21,565 nucleotides of DNA, taken from assembly GCA_034698045.1 (NCBI GenBank), contig JAQGAU010001082.1, positions 1-21,565 on the forward strand. The letters are read 5' to 3'. Below are positions 1-11,200 of this stretch, one piece after another. The position numbers and the translations under genes are program-made. Under the pieces are notes generated by a model, which worked only from the letters and a program-made list of their open reading frames with translations, ran no database searches and was not told the DNA's origin. Numbering within the stretch: the first letter of the stretch is position 1; the number at the start of each line of letters is the position of its first letter. Source of the stretch: Paramacrobiotus richtersi (taxonomy: Eukaryota; Tardigrada; Eutardigrada; Parachela; Macrobiotidae).

Positions 1-2365
1 ACTCCCACGGCCCCCTGTCCCTCCCGCAGTCCCTCCGAGGCCGCGCTCCTCGACGCCCCCGACCCCCCGGACAAGTCGGCCGCCCCCCGCCGGGCGAACG
101 CGGCCGATGACATTGAATTCGAGGAGGTGATGACGTACGTGGATGTTTTGGTCATGTTTGGCTACCTGCTCCTCCAGATGTTCGGGTACGTCAAGGATCT
201 CTGCCGGAGCCTTGGATTTGAAAAGTCCATCCTGGCCACGGAGGGCGGGAACGAGGGGTTCACCCCGTTGTACAGTAGTCAGACGGCGTTCATGACCCGG
301 AATATTTACATTCGCATCCGTGATTGCTGGAACCGGCCGATTTGCAGTGTCCCCGGGGGGCGGGTGACGATTATGGAACGGTCCACCCCCGATAGTGGGT
401 GGAGTTTCCGTCTGACCGGACGGACACTGGACACGATCAACATGGGGTCGTATAACTACTTGGGTTTCGCGGACAAAGAGGGTCCGTGCGCGGAGGACGC
501 CATCCGGGCGGTGACCACTTTTGGGGTGGCGAATTGTACCCCCCGGGATGATCTCGGGACGCAGCCGGTGCATGTGGAGTTGGAGGAGCTGGTGGCAGAG
601 TTCGTGGGGTGTGAAGCAGCGGTGACCTTTGGGATGGGATTCGCGACGAATAGTATGAACATTCCGGCGCTGGTCGATAAGGACTGCGCCGTGTTGAGTG
701 ACGCACTGAACCACTGCTCCATCGTCACCGGCGTGCGGTTGTCCGGGGCGACGGTTAAGCCGTTCAAGCACAATGATATGAATGATCTGGAGAAGCGGCT
801 CAAGGAGCTGGTGATATTGGGGCATCCGCGGACGCGAAGGCCGTTCAAAAAGGTAATCTGCTGACTGAAAACAATCGGAAATTAATATTCGCATACCTAT
901 ATGACGTGTAATATGCACAAAATTAATTTAATTAATTTAGAATTCAATTTAATTTAATTAATTTAGAATACTAATAATTGATTTTGATTTAGTCATTTCA
1001 GTTACTTTTAATTATTGGTTAATTAATTCAATAACATCAATTAATTTTGTAATAAATAATATTCTTAATTTTGTAATAATATTTCTCGATAATAGTATTT
1101 ATTTTTCAACAAATTGACCAACTAAAAATTTTACAAAATTAAATGAGCACTTTCATAAATAAATAATCGTCGTTGTTATGGTGTTTTTCTGTCGGAAAGA
1201 AAACATAGTGAGAAACTCACAATGAGCGTGTATGCGAGACGGCATGATATCGTGTGCTGAAGTGGCAGAACTTACAATTAGTAGGACATAGTAGTGCCGT
1301 TCTGCCTGATTGATTGCTTCTACCAGAACACGTGGTAGTCACACGACACTGCCGCCAATAGCATTGTATTATTTTTACTTTTACGCCACAGAATTGTAAA
1401 AACGGTTCCGTTTTGCACTAACCAATAGATCTAAACTTTGTTTCACCATGAATAACTTTGTTTGCTGGCGCTATACTTGCATTTCTAATTTATTTTATAT
1501 ATTTCTCTTACATTTCACGATTTCGATAATAGTCAACTGGTTGCATCATAACAGATTGTTGAATATCAAAGTAACAAAGTTTGTCGTCTTTGATGACAAA
1601 GTTGATGTGATCTCTCTGTATCTGTAGATCCTTATTATCGTGGAAGGCCTGTACAGCATGGAAGGATCGATCTGTAAGCTCCCGGAGATCGTCGCCCTAA
1701 AGAAGAAATACAATGCCTACGTTTTTCTGGACGAGGCCCACAGTGTCGGCGCCATGGGCCCGCGAGGCCGGGGTATCGTCGACTACTTCAACATGGATCC
1801 AAGAGATATCGACGTCCTGATGGGGACATTCAGTAAGTCGTTTGGCGCTTGCGGCGGATACATTGCCGGTTCCCGTGACCTCATAAATCACTTGAAAGAC
1901 ACCTCCGGGGGCATGATCTACTCGTCCGCCATGGCAGCGCCCGTCGCCCAGCAGATCATCACCTCCATGCGGATTTTAATGAACAAGGACGGCTCGGGCG
2001 AAGGCCCACGTCGGATCCGGCAGCTAGCCGACAACACCCGGTATTTCCGGAATGAACTGAAGAAACGCGGTTTTATTGTCTACGGGCATAAGGACTCACC
2101 GGTGGTGCCGTTATTACTGTATTATCCGACCATGATGGCCAGTTTCGGGCGGTTCATGCTGCAGCGGGGCGTGGCCGTCGTGGTGGTCGGTTTCCCGGCC
2201 ACGCCGTTGCGACTGGCAAGGGCGCGGTTTTGTATGTCGGCCGCCCATACCAAAGGCATGCTGGATCAGGTGCTGGCGGCCGCGAATGATGTGGGTGATA
2301 TTCTGAATATCAAGTATTCACGGGTGCATGGCAAGTACAGGGCTGAGAATAATCTCGATCGGTGA
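1..2365 (+). CDS. SPTLC2: Serine palmitoyltransferase subunit 2 (5' partial, two exons in window)
   Basis: This is the catalytic PLP-dependent subunit that condenses L-serine with palmitoyl-CoA, the first step of sphingolipid synthesis at the ER membrane. The exons are about 30-852 and 1628-2365, joined in phase 0; the join reads RTRRPFKK then [14 protein letters not shown], as in animal SPTLC2. A pyrimidine-rich acceptor ends at 29, but the frame is also open back to base 1, so the left boundary is uncertain. A hydrophobic segment near 127-190 matches the N-terminal membrane helix. Family blocks seen are [62 protein letters not shown] and the PLP-lysine motif GTFSKSFGA (Lys codon 1835-1837). 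The C-terminal [13 protein letters not shown] and [11 protein letters not shown] are typical. The stop is TGA at 2363-2365. The family's usual CSTRQ block reads CTPRDD here. The N-terminus lies off the left edge. Confidence 0.96.
853..1627 (+). other. AT-rich phase-0 intron of the SPTLC2 gene
   Basis: The donor is GTAATC directly after an AAG Lys codon; the acceptor is TCTGTAG directly before ATC. The intron is strongly AT-rich, especially 880-1140, where AATTAATTTAGAAT-like units repeat (about 925-970), while both flanking exons are GC-rich. At 775 bp it is much longer than the introns of about 60 bp in the lectin gene. I see no coding or RNA gene in it. Confidence 0.85.
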
Positions 2366-3049
2366 TAAGAGAACGGTGTGTTGTTTGTGTTCCTCGAGGG
2401 TTGTTTTTCGATGATCCTGTGATCTGGAGGTACAATTCCTGTGTTCTGTCTCGTGTACAGAGGGATGGTCTAGTCGTGTAGACGAGGGAAAATAATATTT
2501 ATTTTTTGCACATTTGTGTCTTGTGTTAACCCTGTTCTTGTAGTCAAAGCGGGTTGGAAGTTGGTTTGGGCAGTATGCGTTATTAAAGTGCACAAGTAAC
2601 AATCGGAGATCGCGGGTGGGACAGTGCTCAGGGAATCTGTAAATTACAAACAGCTGTATTATTCAAGTCAGTGCTGTGAAGTTGCAGGAATATGGTACTC
2701 GTAGTGCTACACTTATGTTCTATATCTAACCATAACATGTCCACCGATGTTGTACATCGTATAGTTTGTAAATATATGGCTGCAGACAGAAGGGTTTTTC
2801 ATTTAGAAATGGCCACTTTGTTCCGAGTTATTTTGCGCCTCGCCGAAGCCGCTCGCTAGTAATTAAGAGAACAATGAGATTGTTTACTCTATATACGATT
2901 TACTCAGCGATTCTTTCCTTTAATGCAATCCTTCATCTGTTTGCTACACTATTTGTGTTCCGAATGAATACAGGTTTTGTTGGGAATACACAGTATACAA
3001 ACAAAGACGGTGACCAAAATGCTTGAATTAAAGGGTTCGCATGCGGCTT
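2366..3049. other. Convergent intergenic region (3' flanks of SPTLC2 and the kinase-like gene)
   Basis: This region lies between the stop of SPTLC2 on the plus strand and the stop of the kinase-like gene on the minus strand. It holds a possible plus-strand poly(A) signal at 2582-2587 and a possible minus-strand ATTAAA (TTTAAT at 2919-2924 on the plus strand). The antisense open frame at 2318-2602 has no recognisable domain. No gene or RNA is evident. Confidence 0.6.
2582..2587 (+). terminator. Possible poly(A) signal (ATTAAA) for SPTLC2
   Basis: ATTAAA lies about 217 bases past the stop codon and is followed by TG-rich sequence. It is a common alternative hexamer, but a six-base match in AT-rich DNA is weak evidence. 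Confidence 0.3.
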
Positions 3050-5209
3050 TTAGGCTTCTGTAATGTCTTTTTGCTTCCAGTACGAAACCACACCCTGTGG
3101 CAAATCTTCAGCGCCTCCTTTCCTGCGATAATCAGCGAAAGTGGTCTCGTCATCGGCCGTTGCGTTCAGCCATTCCTGTAGCAAATCAGCAGCACTCGGT
3201 CGCTTCTCTGGTGAAAACTGCAAGCATTTATCCACAAATACACGCATAGTTGCCGGCACCCAGTCGGGGATCTCTGGACCTTTCTTCTGGTGATTCAGGT
3301 GGTAAACGACCGCCATCTCCGTATCGACGGGTTTTCCGTTGGGACCCGTGTACAGTGGAGGCTGCCCGGTGACCAAGTGCAGCACAACGCAGCCCACACT
3401 CCACATGTCGCACTTGCGGCCGACGTTGACATCGTTCTTGTACGAGTCGCTGATCTCGGGCGCGACAAAACGACCGTCGTCACCGCGGCGGGCACTGACT
3501 TCGTGCTTCTGGGTCTTGTCGGCGTTCAGCTGGCGCATATTGTGGAAACCACCAATCTTGATAGTGCCTTGGAATTGATGTTCGGTGAAGAAAATGATGG
3601 CACTGTTCACATTGCGATGGACTATTCCGTGGGAATGTAGAAACTGCAGGCCGCACAGCACCGAGCCGGTCCACTTGGTCAGCACGGCGGTTGGGATGTA
3701 ATGCGAGGAAGCCTCCTGGAAACTTCCACCTGTAACCATTTTAACATACATTTACGAATACACACCGACTTACAATTCAATTTATGCCGATTTGACTTCG
3801 TGATTTCTTTCCTTTTGATGTAGTTTTTGAGAAACGCAGGGCCTACGTACTGCGGAAGGCGAAACACGAAAAAACCAGCTCATTTCCAAAATCTGTAGCT
3901 AAGCCTGTCCGCCATTATTGCATGCTTTGTGAGCAACTACAGTACAATAGCACAAGTTCAGGCAGTAATGGCGCACAAGGCTTAACTCAACTGTTTCCTG
4001 TCGAATAATTTTCTACTGCCGGACCTCCGTACAATTTAACGGCGGTTTTGCGATACGTTGCGTTCTATGTATTTAAAAAAAAATCGCCAAGGTCGAAGCT
4101 GCCCAAGTTGAATTGTTAGCTGCAAATTCGCAATGCTTGTGCATTATCCTATGAAACCCGCAACTTACCCATGCAGTGTTCCGTAAAGACGTGAAACTCC
4201 GGCACGGACGTTGTGTTCGGCGCTGCAAAAAACTGGCAGCCGTAATGGTGAACAACGTTGATAGCCCCCTTTTGCAGTGCACGAATTGCGTACACTTGGG
4301 CTCTCCGTCTGACGTGATCGTCCGCACTCGCTTCCATCCTTGTTAAGTCGACCAGTTTCCCGTAAGCCTTGGCATACAGAGCACGCTCGTCCTTTTCGTT
4401 GAATAAAGAAAATCTCCACACTTCCACAATTGTTGTGTTATCGTGGTGGGGCCGAGTCATTTCGCCCAGCTTCACTGATAACGTGGTGCTGCTGGCGAGA
4501 AATGGATGAGGACCATTTACCTGCACTGTAAAAACATCCTTAACCGGCAGTGTTTCGTAATATTCCTTTTCTTTGTTAGCAAGTTCCTCCAGCGAAATGT
4601 TTACATCAACGAAGGGAAGCTGGCTGAGCTGCTGCAAACTCCAACGCTTCTCTGGCTGGGGCTCCAAGGAATGAGCTAGGAATTCTTCACACGCATACGG
4701 TATCGTGTCCATTACGTTGCATTCTGGACCGACGATAAGTCCCGCTTCCTGTCCCGCCCCCACATACAAGTTTTGCAGATGCGTCAGCAAATTTGGCTTG
4801 TCTTCTATTTGCCCCAACTTAAACACCTCAGAGTAGGGAGCCTGTGACATCCGTCGCTTCAGCGTCAACGGCTTTGCGTGATTGAGCAGGTGAGCCAGTA
4901 AGCAGCCAACGGCCCAGCTGTCGGTTTTGTCGGTGCATCCGGCTGAGGCGGGCAGCGCCCCAAGCCCTTCTGGCGGAACATAAGCCATGCTGCTGTTGCC
5001 TTCTTCTAACCATTTTCTCCACAAAGCCAGCAAGGCTTCGGGCTGACCGAGCATAAAGTTTTTCCTCTCAAGATACACAATGTTGTCCAGGCAAATACCT
5101 CCGTGGTAGGGTGATGCTCCCATCGCATTGTGGATTACGCTGTGGATACACTGGCGAATTTCCTCAATGTCCAACTTCACTTCTTCCCGCAGCATTTGCG
5201 CACCCAGGC
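3050..5209 (-). CDS. Tandem kinase-like protein with two degenerate kinase domains (pseudokinase), 5' end uncertain
   Basis: Two exons are visible: 5209-4169 and 3729-3050. The 439 bp phase-1 intron has donor GTAAGT and acceptor TTACAG. Splicing yields HVFTEHCMGGSFQEA, the kinase hinge. The fragment is 572 residues with stop at 3052-3050. The first part is a kinase C-lobe: YHGGICLDNIVYL sits where HRDxxxxN should be, AYVPPEGL replaces the APE block, and DSWAVGCLLAHLL is the alpha-F helix. A linker leads to a second, full-length domain. Its N-lobe has VDLTRM where VAIK is expected, so the ATP-binding Lys is missing. Its C-lobe has HRNVNSA for HRDxxxxN and KIGGFH for DFG, but retains FVAPE, DMWSVGCVV and PEKRPS. 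Catalysis is therefore unlikely; a scaffold or allosteric role is inferred. An acceptor (CTATTAG) at 5211-5210 implies upstream exons, which should carry the first N-lobe. I could not find them. Tandem architecture recalls GCN2 or JAK, but no specific family is recognised. Confidence 0.8.
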
Positions 5210-6319
5210 CTAATAGAAATAATAAGCAACTGTGGTTAGCTTTCTCCGCTTCTGCTTACTTATGCTTTTCCGATCGGCTTGTGCTACAGTGCCGCTAGCA
5301 CAAAATTGAACTTTGTAATGGTTTAAAATTCAGAGCGCGATTTTCATTATTACAACTTACAATGAATATATTGTTAATTAAATGCCGAAGACGCCGATAA
5401 GCGAAAGAACACCCGTTTCCCGTAAAACTAATTTATGTTACGAATCAACATTAAACAGAGCCATAGAGGTCGCTCTTCTTTATCAGACAAACACTGCAAA
5501 TTATCGCTTCGTGGAGCTGTTAATCGAGTAACTCACTGTGCCCTTGTGGCGAAACTGAAGGAAACATTGCCTGAAAGGATCAATAGGTGGCAGGTGCAGA
5601 CACCAGAGCAAGATTGTCAGCCAAAAGAAATGGCGCACTTGGGCAAGAAGCTGAACAGCAGACTGGTAGAATACAGCAAGAAGCTACGTAGTACTGTATG
5701 TGCTGCTTGAGCAGTACGAATGTGCCTGGTTTAATAATATCGGAAAAATTGAAACGGCCTGCGGAGAAACTTGAGTCGTCACACTGCAGCTGGCGCTCAA
5801 CAGTACACCCTATCGCTGTTTGTCGAACTACGGGTTGGGCGCTTATCAGTTTGTAATCAGCTGTATGTTTAGTGCACGTGCGTACGAGCAGTCATCACAT
5901 TTATGGTAGATCTGTTGGTGACTAACAATTAGCACTAACATGTATCATGATTAGTTTAGTTCGACAACATATGTGCCGTGCAAGAAATGAAGCGATGGTT
6001 GCCCAAGCGCGTACTGTACATGTGCAGTCTGGAGGTAGAAAATCGGGATTCAACCGGCGAGGCAGCGACCTTTATGACAGCACGTGCTCATATACATATT
6101 CGACCTGTTTTACAGGTAACACAGCGCTTGATTCTTTTGAAACAGTTATACACTCTTTCTCAGTTCAAAATACTGATGTGGATGCAGATCGGCATTGCTG
6201 GACCAACCGTGAGCCATTATCATTAATAGTATTATTACTTCATAGGAGCAGAAACCCGTGTATGGACTTCAAGTCTGGTCAAACAATAACATCGATTTTG
6301 TCATTAAATTTTATGTGTA

Positions 6320-6510
6320 TCGGTTGTATTGCAGGTATATCCTGACAGCAGATTATAGTGTTTATTAGGCTCCACAATAGATAGAGCGTCATGGTTTCGA
6401 TATATCGCGACCGAAGTCATATTTTAAAATCCTAACTTCTTGTCGTGAAGGCCAAAAAATTATTACTTTATTCGTCCTTTAAGCATATTTCTTGACATTT
6501 TATGCATGGC
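6320..6510 (+). repeat. Diverged direct repeat of the lectin-gene 5' flank (copy 1)
   Basis: This segment aligns by eye with 7970-8160, in the same orientation and about 1.65 kb apart. Shared landmarks, in order, are TGTATTG, a CAG-GT-like step, ATTATAGTG, ATATTAGG or TTATTAGG, a CATAG/GATAG block, TTTCGATATATC or TTTTGATATATC, and GAGAAGGCCAGAAAA or GTGAAGGCCAAAAAA. Copy 2 ends just upstream of the lectin start codon, so copy 1 looks like a duplicated promoter-proximal flank with no intact gene behind it. Identity was judged by eye only. Confidence 0.6.
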
Positions 6511-7969
6511 CACCAGTGTAACTGGCGCACATTGTATCCCGAAATGTGACATCCCATACGAACGGTAGCCACAATTCACGAAACCATTCCATTTGGGTTG
6601 CTCCATCAGGGTGTTTCTCGTCTTCCCGCACAAAACCCCAGCTGGCTCCAGATATGCTTCTGCTCATCATTAACGCTAAAATGGCGATCATTCCACATTA
6701 CAGCGACTTTCTTGCAGGGCAGACCATGAGGTCACTCATCAGCAGTATTCTGAGTGCAGCTCGTGTATGTATAATTGTATGTACGTGGTCCGACTACAGT
6801 AGTTTCGCGCCTATGGATGTAATACTATGCTATACTGCAGCGATACAGAGCTTGTTGTCTGAATGGCTTGTTGCTTTGATGCCACGATTTGCCTCAATGC
6901 GATAGTGAAGCGAGTCTGATGTCAATTCTGTGATGTGTTGCTTAATGTAGTTTGCATTTGCTGGTGTTGTCTGCTGGTGTGGTGTCTAATCCACTAGCCC
7001 TTAAGTGTCACTTTTTTTGGCTTGGCTACTGATGGATAAACTCAAACTCAAAAAAGCCGAAAGGTGTGATTGTCCAGCCCAGTTTCGGAGGCATTCAGTC
7101 ACACTCTGTGCTTACTGCTCGCAATCGAGCTTCTGCCATCTGATCAGCTTAGGTTTTTAATTTTGCCACAACTCCCTACCATCGCTCCCGCGACTATATA
7201 GCGTTATCCGGGACGCACTGATGAACACGTGTAAGTAACAAGCTTCGAAGGCGTTGGATGGATCATCGATCGACGATCACAGCCAGTGGCCAACTTCCAC
7301 ACTACAGCAGCCGCTATATACACAGAGCTCTTCTCCGTCACACGCAAGAAAATCTTCTGCATCAGCTGTTGATAGAACGCGTGGAGCCTACAAAGGCAGA
7401 GAAAACCAACGCCTTCGTCCGATGTACGCACGAGACCATCGCGTGAAACAAGACACCCTCCAAGCGGGTGTCAGGTACCGTCTCGCATTATCACTCGAGC
7501 ACGGGGTCATCGATTCCATCCAGAAGGGTAGGCTCCGTCCAACATGGACTGCATCGCTGAACATACGACAGTTTAGGCAATACGACGTGCACTGTAGCTA
7601 ACAGTGTCGGTGGGGGAATTAATGGCAGTCATTCTGGTGTCTTTGGTAGCAGCAACATATATTTATAGACGAAACTGACTGCAACGTTAAAATGTAAAGC
7701 GCTAGAGAAAATCAACAATTTTTTGCAACATTGTCGTAACGTAGATAAGATAACTCAATGTACTCATATATCGAATGACACCCGGCATTGTTGTTCCAAT
7801 TAACTGTCAATTAATTTTCATAATTTCAAAATAGGTACTCTGCATTGTTTAGCGTTGACAAAAGAACAACAGCTGTGTCATAACCAGTAATCCTACACTT
7901 GAAATAGAATATTATTCGGAATTATCGACCAACGCAGTTTATCTCGCAACTCTCAATATATATGCGGTA

Positions 7970-8160
7970 GATTATACATTGTATTGTATAACAGGTGCAC
8001 TGATAGCAAATTATAGTGGATATTAGGTATCACTCACCATAGATCGCCATAGTTTTGATATATCTCAACCAAGACCATATTTTTAAATTCTATATTCTGG
8101 TCGAGAAGGCCAGAAAACTATCAATTTTTTCATCTTTTGTTGCCATGTTATGCCAGTAGT
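7970..8160 (+). repeat. Lectin-gene 5' flank, copy 2 of the direct repeat
   Basis: This is the partner of the segment at 6320-6510, adjoining the lectin start exon. A TATAAA occurs at about 8164, but it is only about 14 bases before the ATG, too close for a conventional TATA box serving that start. The promoter is therefore not located. Confidence 0.55.
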
Positions 8161-8177
8161 CTTTATAAAGCACAAGC

Positions 8178-8220
8178 ATGGCGACCTTGTCAGCCTTGAT
8201 GATCTTTCTGTATCTGGCCG
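8178..8220 (+). other. Signal-peptide exon of the lectin gene
   Basis: ATG at 8178 encodes MATLSALMIFLYLA and ends in phase 1 with donor GTAAGG. The next exon (acceptor CCCTGTAG at 8308) completes a Gly codon and continues TALGMQCPS, a likely start of the mature protein. This start was chosen because it is the only Met-led hydrophobic stretch before the first CTLD cysteine that splices in frame. Confidence 0.8.
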
Positions 8221-11200
8221 GTAAGGACGGAACATAATGCAATTTTTCTGCATGGTAACAAAACCTCGGTTATTTCAGTTAAACATGACCACGGTTGTCT
8301 CCCTGTAGGTACCGCACTCGGTATGCAGTGTCCCAGCGCGGAGTGGATCAATCGAAAGGGCACTTACGATTGTTATTACATGTATACTTCCCGAAAGACG
8401 GGTAATGAATTATCCACGGGACCTAGTGCTGGAAAGCTTCGATTCGCCCACGCACTTGTGGAATGCCGACGGCTCGGAGGCGAGATCGCAACATTCGATT
8501 CACACGATGAGCTCGTAAGCAAACCGTCTCTTTATGTCGCCAAAACGTTTTGCCAATGTTATTCCCTCGAAGGAATGGATCGAGGGAAGAATCTCCGAGC
8601 GAAACGCTTATTTTTGGATTGGCTTGACGTATGCTAGTGGCAGCTGGCGTTGGACGAACGGGAACGCAACATGGCCTTACACGAGTATTGGGCTGTGCGT
8701 ATGAACAAGCTGTCTACATACTTACAACCCGACTGTGCCAAATGGTCACTCCGATTTGCGATATCGTTTGAAAGAGCATAACGCGTAGATGCCAGATGTG
8801 CTGTCAAATCTTTCCAAATGATTGAGAGTAAAAGCTCACTCCAGATCGAAGACACGCGGAAACATCGTAGTGTAGTAGCTTTTGAGTGGATTAACGACGA
8901 CCGACTAAGGAAATTCTTTGTGTTTGTGCCCGAATAACCTCCAAAGCTTAAGCATTTAATAAGATTTGACAGCAAACCTACCATCCACGCGTTATGCTCG
9001 CTCAAACGGTATCAACAATGTGCAAATTTTGAGTGACCTTTTGGTATAGTTGGGTTGTTAGTAACTTCCACAAAACGTTGGAATCCATATGACAGCATCA
9101 TTACATACAGAAAAGCAAACTGTATACATCTGTTTATCCGGATACAAAAAACACCGTTTGATCGTGTCCCTTTTTTTTCAGGGATCCAGCACCAGCGGTT
9201 CCCCAGGTGTCTTCCAGCGGCTCTGCAAGTGTCGAAGAAAGGAAGAAATACCGAGGAGCGCTTTGGTATAATTGGGCTGCAAGAGCGATTCAATTTATAC
9301 CGTACGACGACACCGGTCGTAATGGCTTTATATGCAAGGGAGCTTTCAGTAAGAGACCTATTAACACAGCTAGTTGACTAACATGTAAGTTAAACAACGG
9401 ACTTGATCAGGCGCCCGACCATGGTGGGATTTAGCCAACGGATGGAGTTATTATGGTGGGAAATGTCACCAGTTTCATCCACTTGGTCTCCCCTGGCCAT
9501 CGGCTAGCGATGCATGCACGTACGTCCTGGCTAGGCCATCAGTCCCTGTATCGTACCGTACATGACTGATTTGCATGCTTTTAGCTACAAATCCGGTACT
9601 TCAAGTGTTCGAAGTAATGGAAAGTTAGCGGTAATCCAGAGCGCCGCGGAAGACTTTCGCATGAAAACTTGGTTACGGGAGGACGTCAAGGAACGTCTGG
9701 GATGGCTTGGACTTATCATACCTCACAAGAATGCCAGTACCACCGAATACGATGTCACTTGGGTGGACGGGACTCCTATTACTAATACCGTCATGAATCA
9801 CTGGGAGTACTCCAACATTACATATCTTCTTCAGTAAGCACATGAGTACCAAAAAGTATACAGTAAAAAGTTAGTGTTTTGCTAGCTCAAAATGATTTTT
9901 GGGTTGATAGGTTGTGCCATACACCGTAACTGTGTGTAGTGAGCATATCGTTACATTAATCATTTTGATGTCCGTAGAACTTTGCCGAATGGTAAGTCGT
10001 ACTGCGGCTTAGTCCGCACTTCACCGGACCAACGGTCGTCCGAGAGCCACGATGACTACGGTCGGGATTTGGCCCGACGAGAAGTCCATCAGTGGGACTT
10101 CACCGACAATTGCACCGAAGACTATTTGCCATTCATGTGTGAAGCCCCTATCGGTAAGTACCGTATGTACATAGCGGTTAGGTGTTAGGACCACTACTAA
10201 CAATAAGTTACTAATACAAGTAGTGAAGTTACGCCACTGTAGATCAAGCAAATGCGGACTGGGTGTTATGTTCGCTGCAATTCTATCTTTGCAATGCCTT
10301 GTGTAGGCTTGTGTCCCTATGGCTGGCATCAGTTCGAAAACCGCTGCTATCAATTTCACAGCGATACGGATGCACACAAGACTTTCTCCGACGCACAAGC
10401 GATTTGTCATTTTCTTAATGGCGATTTGGCTACAGTTAAAAGGTTAACATACTTACTGTGCAAATGCATTTCTGCTTCGGGTCGACAAGGATCTCATATA
10501 CCTCTTTTCTTTAGCGATTCGGTGCAAGACTTTATTCAGGGAACAATAAACGATGACTTCGAATCTTACGTGCAAGAACATTGGATCGGTTTACAAGGTA
10601 ACTACGCATTATATGCCGCGGACTGAGTTCATCTTCGTAAAGAGATGTTTCACAGGAATGAGTGGAGCTTACACTTGGATTGATGGGAGCCCTGTCGGGT
10701 TTCAAAATTGGGCTCCGGGATCACCGCAACCGTTTCATGGAGCTGCTCAATGTGGCTATATTGTTCTTAACCTTTTCAGTGGTACGAAGCGACACTTCTT
10801 CACTAGGGAAATGTTCATACTTGTTCGAACAGGTGACTTTGGGAAATGGAACAGCGCTAGCTGTACCGAACGGAAAGGTTTCGTTTGCGAAACACCGGCA
10901 ACACAAGTTCCATACGATGCGTTCGTTACTGGTATAGTGAAACCCATTTTGACGCTTTATACACAAACTATATCACAGAAGACGACACCGTGTATTACGA
11001 CTGCTGCAGCGAGATGATCTTATTATAAGTTGATTTGGCAGTCGCCCAGAATCGATGTTGACACAATAAAAATTCCAAAAATCAAATAGAAAATTTGTCC
11101 CAGTTAGCACGCGAAGGAACAGTAGCCAAAATCAAACTTACGATACGTTGATCTTATTACTTCCTAGCGCCGGTCGAGTGTCAAGTTCCTTTCGTTAAAT

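Larger units (their letters stand above)
5210..8177. other. Gene-poor interval between the kinase-like gene and the lectin gene
   Basis: Nothing here can be called a gene with confidence. It may hold 5' exons of the minus-strand kinase-like gene; a good minus-strand donor (GTAAGTTG) occurs near 5357-5350. Three open frames were inspected. 5435-5710 (plus, 91 codons) is Lys/Glu/Arg-rich and helical in its second half. 6500-6691 (minus) begins with a hydrophobic, signal-like stretch. 7254-7601 (plus, 115 codons) lies in a locally GC-richer patch. None matches a family I know. The interval also carries the partial copy of the lectin 5' flank described separately. Confidence 0.5.

Noticed and set aside
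437-848. Minus-strand open frames antisense to SPTLC2
   Set aside because: They are by-products of GC-rich coding sequence on the plus strand, which matches SPTLC2 throughout.
3290-3640. Plus-strand open frames across the kinase-like C-lobe
   Set aside because: The minus strand shows ordered kinase motifs; the plus-strand frames show none.
5435-5710. 91-codon plus-strand open frame with Lys/Glu-rich second half
   Set aside because: No family match and no supporting context; helical composition alone is not enough to call a gene.
7254-7601. 115-codon plus-strand open frame
   Set aside because: It has no recognisable motif, signal peptide or plausible splice partners and is Ser/Gln/Arg-rich; kept only as a note in the gene-poor interval.
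9055-9381. Continuous plus-strand open frame of 108 codons over CTLD 1
   Set aside because: The conserved ending GRNGFICKGAF lies in another frame, and that frame splices in phase with both neighbours; this open frame is a shadow.
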